Source of the DNA: Betaproteobacteria bacterium
Lineage (GTDB): Bacteria; Pseudomonadota; Gammaproteobacteria; Burkholderiales; Ga0077523
Assembly (NCBI GenBank): GCA_016713305.1
Contig: JADJPK010000004.1
Coordinates: 434,001 to 498,000 of the forward strand
Length of the DNA: 64,000 nt
Direction: 5' to 3'
The translations under genes and the position numbers were made by a program. The notes beneath the pieces were generated by a model. It saw nothing but the letters and a program-made list of their open reading frames with translations. It was not told the origin of the DNA and made no database searches. Positions 44,089-53,016 of the stretch are shown piece after piece. Numbering within the stretch: position 1 is the stretch's first letter; every line of letters starts with the position of its first letter.

Positions 44089-45066
44089 GTGGCTAAGGCA
44101 AGAAGAGCGTTGATCTGCGGTATTGGCGGGCAGGATGGCAGCCTCCTGGCGGTGCATCTTCTAGGCAGAGGATACGAGGTATGGGGAACGTCGCGCGACT
44201 CCCAGATATCTCGGTTCTCCACGCTTCAGGAACTGGGCGTCAAGGACAGCGTCACCCTGCTTTCCATGGCGCCGAACGATTTCAGGAGCGTGCTTTCGGC
44301 GCTCACGAAAAGCAATGCCGATGAGGTATATTTTCTGGCCGCGCAGAGTTCAGTCGGCCTGTCGTTTGAACAGCCTGTCGAGACCCTCGAGAGCATCACT
44401 TCCGGAACGCTCAACCTTCTGGAGGCAATCCGGTTCCTCGAAAGACCCATCCGGATCTACCACGCGAGTTCGAGCGAGTGCTTCGGGGAGCTTGGTCACG
44501 TGCCGGCCACTGAAGAAACGCCGTTCCGACCGAGAAGTCCGTATGCCGTCGCCAAAGCCTCGGCGCACTGGCTGGTGGCCAACTACCGGGATGCCTACGG
44601 ATTGTTCGCCTGCAACGGCATACTTTTCAACCATGAATCACAGTTTCGTCCGGAACGATTCGTGACACAGAAGATCGTATCGGCCGCCGCGCGTATCGTG
44701 AACGGCTCCGGCGAGACTCTGACCCTCGGGCGGCTGGACGTGGTGCGAGACTGGGGCTGGGCGGAGGAATACGTGGACGCCATGTGGCGCATGCTTCAGC
44801 AGGACGTTCCCGACGACTACATCGTCGCAACGGGAGAGGCGAATTCCCTGGCCGACTTCGTGAGGGAGGCCTTCGCCGATCATGGGATGGACTGGAATGA
44901 TCACGTGAAGACGCATCGCGACCAGTATCGACCTGCCGACATCGCGTGGAGTTGTGGAGACCCGAGCAAAGCGCGCGTCAGTCTCGGCTGGGAGCCCCGC
45001 ATCCGCATGCGTGGCGTCATCGAGAGGATGAGCAAGGCGCTGATGGAAAAGACGGCACGCGACTGA
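44089..45066 (+). CDS. gmd: GDP-sugar 4,6-dehydratase (Gmd-like)
   Basis: SDR of 325 residues in the GDP-mannose 4,6-dehydratase family. The cofactor motif GIGGQDGSLLAVHLL (11-25) is the Gmd form, the catalytic segment is HASSSECFGE, and Y152/K156 form YxxxK. FNHESQFRPERFVTQKI matches the family's GDP-sugar site NHES..R...FVTRKI. Related enzymes (WcbK, DmhA, DdahA) act on GDP-D-glycero-D-manno-heptose instead of GDP-mannose. With hddA, hddC and gmhB in this window, that substrate is plausible. The start is a GTG at 44089. The product would be a GDP-4-keto-6-deoxy sugar. Confidence 0.82.
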   Translation: MAKARRALICGIGGQDGSLLAVHLLGRGYEVWGTSRDSQISRFSTLQELGVKDSVTLLSMAPNDFRSVLSALTKSNADEVYFLAAQSSVGLSFEQPVETLESITSGTLNLLEAIRFLERPIRIYHASSSECFGELGHVPATEETPFRPRSPYAVAKASAHWLVANYRDAYGLFACNGILFNHESQFRPERFVTQKIVSAAARIVNGSGETLTLGRLDVVRDWGWAEEYVDAMWRMLQQDVPDDYIVATGEANSLADFVREAFADHGMDWNDHVKTHRDQYRPADIAWSCGDPSKARVSLGWEPRIRMRGVIERMSKALMEKTARD

Positions 45067-45218
45067 AGGCTCACCGTGCTGCAAGTCATCCGTCCACGGC
45101 TCCCGGAGACAGCGCCAGATGCGCGACGGGCTACTGTCTCGCGGTCGTGCGGATCTTGCGCGCCGCAGCCGATGCACTCGGACCGCATCCTATCGTCTAC
45201 CAGCATCCTCGCGCATTC

Positions 45219-46025
45219 ATGACCAAGCTTCCACCGATTCTGCAGAGCTTCTGGAATCATCGTGCACTGGTCTGGCAGATGACGCGTCGGGAGGTGATCG
45301 GCCGCTATCGAGGTTCCGTGCTCGGCATCGTGTGGTCGTTCCTCACCCCGCTCCTGATGCTGGCCATATACACGTTCGTGTTCAGCTTCGTGCTCAAAGC
45401 CCGCTGGGGAGCCGAGACCGGGTCGAAGACCGAGTTCGCACTTTTTCTCTTCGCCGGGCTCATCGTTCACGGGCTCTTCGCAGAGTGCGTCGTCCGAGCG
45501 CCCTCGCTTATTCTTTCGAATCCGAACTATGTAAAGAAGGTCGTCTTTCCTCTCGAGATGCTCCCGTGGGTCTCCATGGGGTCGGTTCTGATCCACTCTC
45601 TCCTGAGCGTCATCGTACTGCTGACTGGCTACGCTTGGATCTATGGGGGAATCAACTGGACCGTCGTGTTTCTTCCGTTGATTCTCGCTCCGCTGATCGT
45701 CTTCACGATGGGCGTGAGCTGGTTTCTTGCGTCCCTGGGCACGTACGTGCGAGACATCGGACAGTTGGTGAACATCGCCGTGACCGTGCTGCTGTTCATG
45801 AGCCCCATCTTCTATCCGGCCTCGGTGTTGCCCAAGGAGATCCGGCCGCTGCTGTTCCTCAATCCACTCACCTTTATCATCGAGCAGGTACGAGACGTCG
45901 TCGTGGTCGGCAACAATCCCGCCTGGTTTCGACTGGGCGCGTACGCACTGGTGAGCCTGTGCGTGGCGCAGGCCGGCTTCTCATGGTTCCAGAAGACCCG
46001 AAGAGGCTTCGCAGATGTCCTCTGA
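45219..46025 (+). CDS. wzm: Polysaccharide ABC transporter permease Wzm
   Basis: ABC-2 type permease of 268 residues with six membrane helices. WQMTRREVIGRYRGSVLGIVW is the characteristic cytoplasmic lead-in of Wzm/KpsM/TagG proteins. The middle has LILSNPNYVKKVVFPLEMLP and the end FLNPLTFIIEQVRDVV. With Wzt it exports a finished lipid-linked polysaccharide across the inner membrane. I start at the ATG at 45219, which gives the normal family length; the open frame extends further upstream without similarity. It overlaps wzt by 11 bases. Confidence 0.92.
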   Translation: MTKLPPILQSFWNHRALVWQMTRREVIGRYRGSVLGIVWSFLTPLLMLAIYTFVFSFVLKARWGAETGSKTEFALFLFAGLIVHGLFAECVVRAPSLILSNPNYVKKVVFPLEMLPWVSMGSVLIHSLLSVIVLLTGYAWIYGGINWTVVFLPLILAPLIVFTMGVSWFLASLGTYVRDIGQLVNIAVTVLLFMSPIFYPASVLPKEIRPLLFLNPLTFIIEQVRDVVVVGNNPAWFRLGAYALVSLCVAQAGFSWFQKTRRGFADVL

Positions 46026-47412
46026 ATCCGCCATCCGCGTTTCAGGAGTGGGGAAGTGCTATCACATCTACCGCCAACCCCGCGATCGACTCCTTCAATT
46101 CTTGAGTTCCGGGCGCAAGTCGCTTTACCGGGAGTTCTGGGCTGTACGGAACGTGTCATTCGACGTTCGGCGCGGCGAGTCTGTCGGCATCATCGGCCGC
46201 AACGGCTCCGGCAAGTCCACTCTTCTGCAGATTGTTTGCGGCACGTTGACACCAACCCAGGGAGAGGTCGACGTCCGGGGCCGCGTGGCGGCCTTGCTGG
46301 AACTGGGAGCCGGCTTCAGCCCCGATTTCACGGGCAGGGAGAACGTCTTCATCAATGGTTCCATCCTGGGCCTTTCCACCGCGGAACTCGAAAGGAGGTA
46401 CGAAGAGATCATCGATTTCGCGGAAATTGGCGAGTTCGTCGACCAACCGATCAAGACCTTCTCGAGCGGAATGGTGGTGCGCCTGGCGTTCGCCATTCAG
46501 GCCTGTGTGGAACCGGACATCCTTGTGGTGGACGAAGCTCTTGCCGTGGGGGACGAGCGCTTCCAGCGGAAGTGCTTTGCCCGGATCGAGGATCTGAAAC
46601 GCAAGGGGACGTCGATCCTTTTCGTTTCGCACGTGGCCGAGACGGTGCTGTCCCTGTGTGACCGAGTCCTTCTGCTCGATCATGGTCAGCGTCTCGCAAT
46701 GGGAGCTCCCTTGGCGACTGTCCGCGCGTACCAGCGCCTCATCTATGCGCCGCGCGAGGAGCAGGAGTCGCTCGCGCGCCAGATGCAGGAGGGCGATTCC
46801 CGTCAGTCCCTGGACAGTCCGGGGACCTTGTCGGCATCATCGCCGCAAGAGGAAGAGGCGGCCCCACCATCCTTATGCGGCTTCGACCCGGATCTGGTGC
46901 CCACATCGACCGTGTCCTATCCGGTTCAGGGCGCTGAAATCGAGGACATACGGATCGTGGATGACTTGGGTCGCGTCGTGAACGTGCTCGAGCCAGGTCG
47001 TGCCTACACTGTGATCTCGGCAGGCATCTTTCACGGCGAGGCCAGGCTCGTGCATTTCGGGATCCATCTGCGCAGCATCAACGGCATCGTCGTAGCGGGT
47101 CAGCGGTATCCGCACCAGGGCGAGACACTTGAGCGGGTGCCTTCGAACTCCCGTTTCGAAGTGAGATTCCGCGTGGAAATGCGGTTGCCGCCAGGATGCT
47201 ATTTCATCGGAGGTGGCGTGTGGTCCAATCATGAACCCCAGTGCCTGCATCGCATCGTCGACAAGGCGATGTTCCGGATGCTCTCACCAGAGCGCCAGTA
47301 CGCATTCGGCCTCCTCGATTCCGCCGCCGAGCCTCCCCGACTGCAGTTGAGGCGAGACAATGGGTCACCGGCCTGTGCCAACGACACTGTTGCTGGTGGA
47401 CTGTACTCTTGA
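46015..47412 (+). CDS. wzt: Polysaccharide ABC transporter ATPase Wzt with carbohydrate-binding domain
   Basis: 465 residues. The ATPase half has Walker A GRNGSGKST (61-69), signature FSSGM (149-153), Walker B ILVVDEAL (169-176) and the switch His in FVSHV. A Ser/Glu-rich linker (about 245-290) leads to a Wzt_C-like beta domain from about 300 to 440. In E. coli O9a this C-terminal domain recognises the terminal modification of the chain before export. The presence of the domain therefore suggests that this glycan also carries a non-reducing-end cap. The next gene, a sulfotransferase with a coiled coil, is the natural candidate to make it. Confidence 0.93.
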   Translation: MSSESAIRVSGVGKCYHIYRQPRDRLLQFLSSGRKSLYREFWAVRNVSFDVRRGESVGIIGRNGSGKSTLLQIVCGTLTPTQGEVDVRGRVAALLELGAGFSPDFTGRENVFINGSILGLSTAELERRYEEIIDFAEIGEFVDQPIKTFSSGMVVRLAFAIQACVEPDILVVDEALAVGDERFQRKCFARIEDLKRKGTSILFVSHVAETVLSLCDRVLLLDHGQRLAMGAPLATVRAYQRLIYAPREEQESLARQMQEGDSRQSLDSPGTLSASSPQEEEAAPPSLCGFDPDLVPTSTVSYPVQGAEIEDIRIVDDLGRVVNVLEPGRAYTVISAGIFHGEARLVHFGIHLRSINGIVVAGQRYPHQGETLERVPSNSRFEVRFRVEMRLPPGCYFIGGGVWSNHEPQCLHRIVDKAMFRMLSPERQYAFGLLDSAAEPPRLQLRRDNGSPACANDTVAGGLYS

Positions 47413-47481
47413 CCGGAACGATGTTTACGTCCGAACGCCTGCCCGGACATCTTCACACTCATTAGGTATGCTCAGTTTCTC

Positions 47482-49344
47482 ATGAGAAGCGTCTTCATCT
47501 GCGGATCCGGCCGAAGCGGAACCAGCATGCTCGCCGGCATGTTCTCCGATGGCGGTTACTTTCAGGGAGATGACCTCTATCAGCCTCGCGAGGCCAATCC
47601 CAAGGGCTTCTTCGAGAACTGGACGATCAACACCCTCAACGAGAGCATCGTCGTCTCGTCGGTCGAGGAATCGTTCGGCGCAGAGGCCTCCGCCTTTCTC
47701 AAGAGCTACTACCGCGACGGCCAATACTGGCTGGCAAGGCTTCCCGCCGAGTTCCGCTGTCACCCCACCGTCAGTCAGTCGGCCCAGATCTCGGCGCTCA
47801 CTGCCCGTACGCCCTTTGCGTACAAGGACCCTCGCTTCTGCTTCACTATCGACGCATGGATGGATTCCGCACCGGGGTCGGTGGCACTTTGCGTCTTTCG
47901 CCATCCTGGTGCCGTCGTCCGGAGCATTCTGCACGAGGCTCAAAGCGCTTCGTACCTGCATGACCTCCGGATCAGCGTAGCAGACCTGTATGAGGGCTGG
48001 AGGAACATGTACCTGCGCGTTCTGGGCCTCAGACGGTCCGGTCGCGAGATCTATTTCCTCCATTACCCCGATCTGTTCGAGACGCACGTCCAGGATGCGC
48101 TCGAGACCCTCGTCGGTACTGCACTGAACAGAGCGTTTCCGGAACGCAGACTGGAACGCCAGCGATCCGATGGAGAACTGGACAGTTGGAGTTCCGCGCT
48201 CTTTGAGGAGCTCATCGCAATCTCTTCCCTCCAGTTTGCCGAGCAGACTCCGACAAGGGCCGGCGCCGTGTTGAGAGCGTTCGAATCGACCCGAGCGCCG
48301 TGCGTGCCCCGCTTCGAAAAGGCTGGCACATCGGGCGATTCCCCCGAGGGACCGGACGCGTTGCCCATTCCGATCAGCAGCGACTTCGTATTCTCTCCAA
48401 GTGCCATTCGCGGCCTGTATCTCAGAATCCACGAAAGCCAGATGGCGATCGCGGTGCAGGTGCGCGATGCGACGGCATACAACGAGTTGACTCGCGCAAC
48501 CGTGGCAAGGATGGAGGAAAAGCTCGCCGCTCTGGAAGGCAGCTTGAATGCGCGTGCCTCGACCTCCAGTGACGTCGATTCGGCCCTCGCGTCCCTGCAC
48601 GCAGTTCTTGAACGCAGCCTGCGCGTCGAGGAAGGACACGCGCAGCGCATCACATCGCTGGAGAACGATCTCGCGAAGTATGCGGAGACGATCTCACGCC
48701 TGCGTGGAGAGTTGGATGAGCGAGGCTCTACGACGGATCTGCTGGTGGAGGCTCACGCCCGACACACGGAGGATCTTCAAGCCCAGCTCCGCCAGCACGA
48801 TCAAGCCGCCAGGGAATTGCTGACGAAACTTGAGGAAGTCCACTCCTTGCGCAGCCAGGAGCAGTCGGAGCGGGAAGATCTGCGCTCGCAATTGAGGAGT
48901 GCCGAATCTGAACTGGACCGTCAACGAGCCGAGAAGGATGCGCTGCTTGTCCGATTGCAGTCCCGCGAAGTGCAGTCGCAGCGAGACGAAGCCCGGCATG
49001 TGGAGTTGGCCGGACAACTGGGCAGCACTGTCGCGGAACTCGAGAATCTCCGGCGACAGAACGAGGGTCACCTGGCGGAAGCCGAGTCGTTGCGATCCAG
49101 TATTTCGTCGCTCGATGAGCAGCTTGCGCGCCGCAATCTGGAGATGGATGAAGTGAAGGCCTCGCTTGAACAGAAACGCCAGATGGAAGCGAGAATGGTG
49201 GCCGAGCAGACCGTGGCCAACGAGCGGCTGATCGCGCTTGGTCACGAGATCGAGGAACTGCAGCAGAGGATCCGATTCATTCTCGGATCCAAGTCATGGC
49301 GTCTCACGGCGCCGCTGCGCGTTTTCCGGAGCTGGCTCTCCTGA
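47482..49344 (+). CDS. Sulfotransferase domain fused to long coiled coil (possible chain terminator/ruler)
   Basis: 620-residue protein. Residues 1-280 form a P-loop sulfotransferase-like domain: GSGRSGTSMLAGMF (8-21) is the 5'-phosphosulfate loop and CVFRHPGAVVRSIL (137-150) the 3'-phosphate motif. From about 330 to 600 the sequence is heptad-like, rich in Glu, Arg, Leu and Gln, and predicted as nearly continuous coiled coil. It ends with SKSWRLTAPLRVFRSWL, a tail seen at the ends of glycan-assembly proteins. It lies 69 bases after wzt. By analogy with WbdD (capping domain plus coiled coil, chain length control in ABC-exported O-antigens), it may sulfate the chain end and set length. This is inference; a capsule-modifying sulfotransferase is the plain alternative. 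Confidence 0.75.
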   Translation: MRSVFICGSGRSGTSMLAGMFSDGGYFQGDDLYQPREANPKGFFENWTINTLNESIVVSSVEESFGAEASAFLKSYYRDGQYWLARLPAEFRCHPTVSQSAQISALTARTPFAYKDPRFCFTIDAWMDSAPGSVALCVFRHPGAVVRSILHEAQSASYLHDLRISVADLYEGWRNMYLRVLGLRRSGREIYFLHYPDLFETHVQDALETLVGTALNRAFPERRLERQRSDGELDSWSSALFEELIAISSLQFAEQTPTRAGAVLRAFESTRAPCVPRFEKAGTSGDSPEGPDALPIPISSDFVFSPSAIRGLYLRIHESQMAIAVQVRDATAYNELTRATVARMEEKLAALEGSLNARASTSSDVDSALASLHAVLERSLRVEEGHAQRITSLENDLAKYAETISRLRGELDERGSTTDLLVEAHARHTEDLQAQLRQHDQAARELLTKLEEVHSLRSQEQSEREDLRSQLRSAESELDRQRAEKDALLVRLQSREVQSQRDEARHVELAGQLGSTVAELENLRRQNEGHLAEAESLRSSISSLDEQLARRNLEMDEVKASLEQKRQMEARMVAEQTVANERLIALGHEIEELQQRIRFILGSKSWRLTAPLRVFRSWLS

Positions 49345-49360
49345 ACGGTTCGCAACCCAG

Positions 49361-50149
49361 ATGATCGATCAGACTGGTTCCCACCAGGTGACGCGCTCGA
49401 GTTCTTGTGTCGACCGCAAAGCGGGCAGGTGCGTCATCTCTACCGAACACGACGCAGTGGAGGTTCACGTTCGCAGCGCGCCTCGATTCGGCCTGAAGCA
49501 CCTCTTGTTCATCGTCGTCCTTGGTCTGACGGTCGCAGCGCTTCTGTTCATGAAACAGCGCGGCTATTTCGTTCCAGAGACAGTCCTGGCGCTGCTCAGA
49601 CAACATCCCACTATCGCGCCCGTGCTCTTCGTGTCTGTGTACGCGATCATGGTGTTTGCGCTGTTACCGACCCTGCCGATGAATTTGGCTGCCGGATTCT
49701 TGTGGGGCACATATCTCGGGACGCTTTACACGGTGATTGGCGCCACGCTCGGTGCGCTGCTCGCGTTCCTCACAGCTAGGTATCTGCTGCGCGATCACGT
49801 GCTGAGGTTGGCACGAGGAAGGACACGCAACTGGCTTGCCACCGAACTCGCCGGCCCGGGGTGGAAGACCGTGGCATTCACCCGGGTGAATCCGATCTTT
49901 CCTTTCGGTCCCGTCAACTGGCTGTTCGGTGTGAGCGCCATTCGCGTCTGCCCTTACTTCTGGGCGACGTTCGTCTTTGTCGCACCTCCAGCAATGTTCA
50001 TTGCAGCCATCGGCGCGTCGGTAGGCAGCTTGGTCCTGGCCGGTGAAACCCGTGCGCTGGTCGTGAACGTCATGACCGCTTCGGCCGTTGTCACTGCGAT
50101 TGCCTTCGGCGCGCCGCTGCTGCGCAAGCATCTATCCCGTCATTCCTGA
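49361..50149 (+). CDS. TVP38/TMEM64 (VTT/DedA-like) family membrane protein
   Basis: 262-residue membrane protein with about five to six helices. FLTARYLLRDHVLRLARGR and FTRVNPIFPFGPVNWLFGVS are the paired family motifs (re-entrant loops) of VTT-domain proteins. These proteins include DedA and TMEM64-like members, some of which act in undecaprenyl-phosphate or lipid recycling. In a polysaccharide locus it could help carrier-lipid turnover, but no residue proves it. The ATG at 49361 leaves a 40-residue hydrophilic N-terminus before the first helix; a later start is possible. Confidence 0.8.
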   Translation: MIDQTGSHQVTRSSSCVDRKAGRCVISTEHDAVEVHVRSAPRFGLKHLLFIVVLGLTVAALLFMKQRGYFVPETVLALLRQHPTIAPVLFVSVYAIMVFALLPTLPMNLAAGFLWGTYLGTLYTVIGATLGALLAFLTARYLLRDHVLRLARGRTRNWLATELAGPGWKTVAFTRVNPIFPFGPVNWLFGVSAIRVCPYFWATFVFVAPPAMFIAAIGASVGSLVLAGETRALVVNVMTASAVVTAIAFGAPLLRKHLSRHS

Positions 50150-50153
50150 ATCA

Positions 50154-50867
50154 ATGATATCGATGAGAACAACCCTGCTCGTGATGACCCTCAACGAGAT
50201 CGACGGAATGCGGGCCATCATGCCCCAGGTGAACAGAAGCTGGTGTGATCAGATCATCGTCGTCGATGGGGGCTCCACGGATGGAACGATCGAATGGTCG
50301 CGCGAGAATGGATACGAGGTGTATATCCAGAAGCAGCGAGGATTTCGTCATGCGTATACGGAGGTCATGCCTCTGGTCACTGGCGATGTGATCATCACGT
50401 TCAGCCCGGACGGAAATTCCATAGCGTCGCTCATTCCGGATCTGATCCGGACGATGGCCCAGGGATACGACATGGTGATCGCGTCTCGCTATCTCGATGG
50501 CGCAAAGAGCACAGACGACAGCCTGGTGACAGGCTTCGGAAACTGGCTGTTCACCAAGACTGTCAATCTTCTCCACGGTGGCCGCTACACCGACGCGATG
50601 GTCATTTTTCGCGCGTATCGAAAGGAGCTGGTGTACAAGTTGGAACTGGACCGCGACGATGCGTATTCCACGGCGGAGAAGCTGTTTTGCACCAAGATAA
50701 GCTGGGAACCACTGCTTTCCGTGCGGGCCGCCAAGAAGCGTCTCAGGGTGACCGAGATCCCAGGGGACGAACCACCCAGGATCGGAGGAAAGCGAAAACT
50801 ACAGGTGCTCAAATGGGGCGCCGCATACTATTTCCAGTTCCTTCGTGAGTTGTTCTGCTGGAGATGA
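50154..50867 (+). CDS. Glycosyltransferase family 2 (dolichyl-phosphate mannose synthase-like)
   Basis: 237-residue compact GT2 without C-terminal membrane helices. LLVMTLNEIDGMRAIM opens it, IIVVDGGSTDGTIEW is the nucleotide site, and ITFSPDGNSIASLIPDL replaces the DxD with SPDG, as in the DPM1-like subgroup. MVIASRYLDGAK is another subgroup mark. DPM1-like enzymes make polyprenyl-phosphate sugars that GT-C transferases use, which would suit the two GT-C-like membrane proteins nearby. ATG at 50154 or 50163 are equally possible starts. Confidence 0.8.
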   Translation: MISMRTTLLVMTLNEIDGMRAIMPQVNRSWCDQIIVVDGGSTDGTIEWSRENGYEVYIQKQRGFRHAYTEVMPLVTGDVIITFSPDGNSIASLIPDLIRTMAQGYDMVIASRYLDGAKSTDDSLVTGFGNWLFTKTVNLLHGGRYTDAMVIFRAYRKELVYKLELDRDDAYSTAEKLFCTKISWEPLLSVRAAKKRLRVTEIPGDEPPRIGGKRKLQVLKWGAAYYFQFLRELFCWR

Positions 50868-51015
50868 GCATTAACCGCCCTGGCCCCCTTCCAGCAACCC
50901 GCTTGTTCAGGGTGCACGCCATTCTGCTGAGCCGAGCACGAGAATTGTCGACTGCGACTACGCACGCAGAACAGGCCGTTCGGGACGAGTACCCACCCAA
51001 CAGCACCGTCCATCC

Positions 51016-51900
51016 ATGAATTCAGGATTCATCTCGCTGCTCCTGCCCACGCGGGGCAGACCCCAACTCGTGGAGCGGCTCTTCAAGAGCATTCGGGAGA
51101 CAACCCACCAGCTGGATAGGATCGAAGTCGTCTTGTATGTCGACGAGGACGACGCACCGAGCCATTGTCTGGCTGACGAGGTGCTGCAGGTGGTTCGCAT
51201 CGTGGGGCCTCCTGACACGATGGGCGCCTACAACACCAAGTGTCTCGAACGAGCCCGCGGCGACATCATCATGCTCGCCAACGATGACATGGTGATGCGG
51301 ACCGGAGGATGGGACGACCGTCTGCGACAGGTGGATCTGGAATTCGCCGACAAGATCTATCTGGCGTATGGCAACGATCTCTTCAAGAACCGCGCGTGGT
51401 GCACGTTTCCAGTGTTGTCGAGACGAACGTGCGAGCTGCTAGCGGAGCCGTATCCCCCGGTCTACCGGGGTGCCTTCATCGACTCCCACCTCGTGGATAT
51501 CTTTCAGAGACTGCAAAAAGCCGGGGAGCCTCGGATTCGCTACCTGCCCGATGTGATCTTCGAGCATCTTCACTACCGGGTCGGCAAGGGTGCCTTTGAC
51601 GAAACCTACCAGCGGAGAGACCGCTTCAAAGACGATCCGACGTTCGTTTCTCTCGCGGGCACCAGAAAATCCGGCGCGCGCCGGCTGCTTCGCGTCATTC
51701 ATGGCGAGTCCCCGGGGGCGTCAGATCTCACCCCCTCGAATCCATGCACTGCGGAGAGCATCGCTGGAGCGGTGATCCTCTACACACGCATTTTCCTGTT
51801 GGACAAAGACCTCCCGATCCGGTGGCGCGCGTTCCTCTGGTACTGGTTCGTCGGCCGCTACGTGGCAGCGCGAGGCTGGCTCGGGCCTCTGAGACGCTGA
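51016..51900 (+). CDS. Glycosyltransferase family 2-like
   Basis: 294-residue GT-A type protein. FISLLLPTRGRPQLVERLF is the start of the fold. VVLYVDEDDAPS and IIMLANDDMVMRTGGWD provide acidic sites comparable to the nucleotide-binding and DxD motifs. The C-terminal 50 residues contain a hydrophobic segment (WRAFLWYWFVGRYVAA) that may anchor the enzyme. It is the last + strand gene before the convergent E1 pair. No ribosome site is obvious. The sugar is unknown. Confidence 0.72.
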   Translation: MNSGFISLLLPTRGRPQLVERLFKSIRETTHQLDRIEVVLYVDEDDAPSHCLADEVLQVVRIVGPPDTMGAYNTKCLERARGDIIMLANDDMVMRTGGWDDRLRQVDLEFADKIYLAYGNDLFKNRAWCTFPVLSRRTCELLAEPYPPVYRGAFIDSHLVDIFQRLQKAGEPRIRYLPDVIFEHLHYRVGKGAFDETYQRRDRFKDDPTFVSLAGTRKSGARRLLRVIHGESPGASDLTPSNPCTAESIAGAVILYTRIFLLDKDLPIRWRAFLWYWFVGRYVAARGWLGPLRR

Positions 51901-51961
51901 TCGCCGGGTACAGGAGGTACGATGCCCGACGTCACGGAGCGATGAAAGGTCGACATCCGCG

Positions 51962-53002
51962 CTAACGATGCACTGCCGACTTGAACGTGGCCTTCATCCG
52001 CGCCACATCCGGATAGTAGACCTGCTCCAGTGTGAATCCCGCAGGCGTGGGAATGTCGGGCAATGCGACGCGACGGATGGGACCTTTCAGCAAGTGGAAC
52101 CACTTCTCCGCCGCCAGACAACCGATCTCTGCGCAGACACCTCCCATGGACCATCCCGTATCCACGACCATCAGGCGCCCCGTCTTGGAAAGCGATTCCT
52201 CGATGATGCGTTCATCGAGCGGCTTCAGCGTGCGAAGATCAATCACCTCTACATCAATACCTTCGTCCGCCGCCAGTTGGTCGGCCGCCTGTCCCGCAAG
52301 TTCGATGGCATGCGACGCGCCCACCACTGTGAGATCCTTGCCGCGCCGGCGATACACGCCGTGACCCAGGGGCACCTGGTAGATCCCTTCCGGAACGACG
52401 CCGTCCTTCTTCATGAGCCAACGGTGCTCGAATACGAGGACCGGGTTGTTGTCCGCGATAGCAGCCAGCAGCAGCCCCTTTGCGTCCGCGGGAGTGGACG
52501 GCATGACGATCTTGAGCCCCGGCACACCCAGGAGAAGTCCCTGGATCGCCTGCGAATGTTGCGCACCCGATCCCCAGCCCCGTCCAATCGCAGCCCACAC
52601 CACCATCGGCACGGTCGTCTGGCCGTTGTCCATGAAGTGGAACTTCGATGCGTGCGTGACCAACTGATTGAACGCGAGAAGGATGAAGTCCGGACGATTG
52701 TGCATGTAGACCGGGCGCATGCCGTTCATGGCAGCGCCGGTGCACATGCCCATCATCGACTCTTCTGCGACGGGTGTATCGAAGACTCGCTCGGCCCCAA
52801 AGATTTCCTGTAGGCCGCGCGTGGTGCCGAACATGGCACTCGGGTCGTCGACTCCCTGCCCCAGAACGAACACACCCGAGTCGTGCTGCATCGCGAGCGT
52901 CAAGGCCTCGTTTACGGCCTTCGGGTAGCTCAATACCCGTCCTTCCGACGGATCAGGCCCTTCGTATACGAGGGAGTTGACGAGTCCTTCATCCCAGGGC
53001 AT
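51962..53002 (-). CDS. Thiamine-diphosphate dehydrogenase E1 beta subunit (PDH/transketolase-like)
   Basis: 346-residue E1 beta-type subunit. VLSYPKAVNEALTLAMQHD starts the pyrimidine-binding domain. GVDDPSAMFGTTRGL and VFDTPVAEESMMGM include the Glu that activates the thiamine ring. A C-terminal transketolase domain follows (LTVVGASHAIELAG, VIDLRTLKPLDE). No E2 or E3 gene is nearby. It pairs with the alpha gene 14 bases upstream. In sugar-pathway clusters such orphan pairs (AviB1/AviB2) are proposed to transfer a two-carbon unit from pyruvate to a keto sugar. GGAG lies eight bases before the ATG at 53002. Confidence 0.85.
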   Translation of the reverse strand: MPWDEGLVNSLVYEGPDPSEGRVLSYPKAVNEALTLAMQHDSGVFVLGQGVDDPSAMFGTTRGLQEIFGAERVFDTPVAEESMMGMCTGAAMNGMRPVYMHNRPDFILLAFNQLVTHASKFHFMDNGQTTVPMVVWAAIGRGWGSGAQHSQAIQGLLLGVPGLKIVMPSTPADAKGLLLAAIADNNPVLVFEHRWLMKKDGVVPEGIYQVPLGHGVYRRRGKDLTVVGASHAIELAGQAADQLAADEGIDVEVIDLRTLKPLDERIIEESLSKTGRLMVVDTGWSMGGVCAEIGCLAAEKWFHLLKGPIRRVALPDIPTPAGFTLEQVYYPDVARMKATFKSAVHR

Positions 53003-53016
53003 GGCTCACGCTCCAC

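Noticed and set aside
51912..51965. AGGAGG followed by two coupled seven-codon frames (ATG at 51922 and ATG at 51942, overlapping as ATGA)
   Set aside because: Too short to support as genes and located in a 61-base convergent gap; probably chance.
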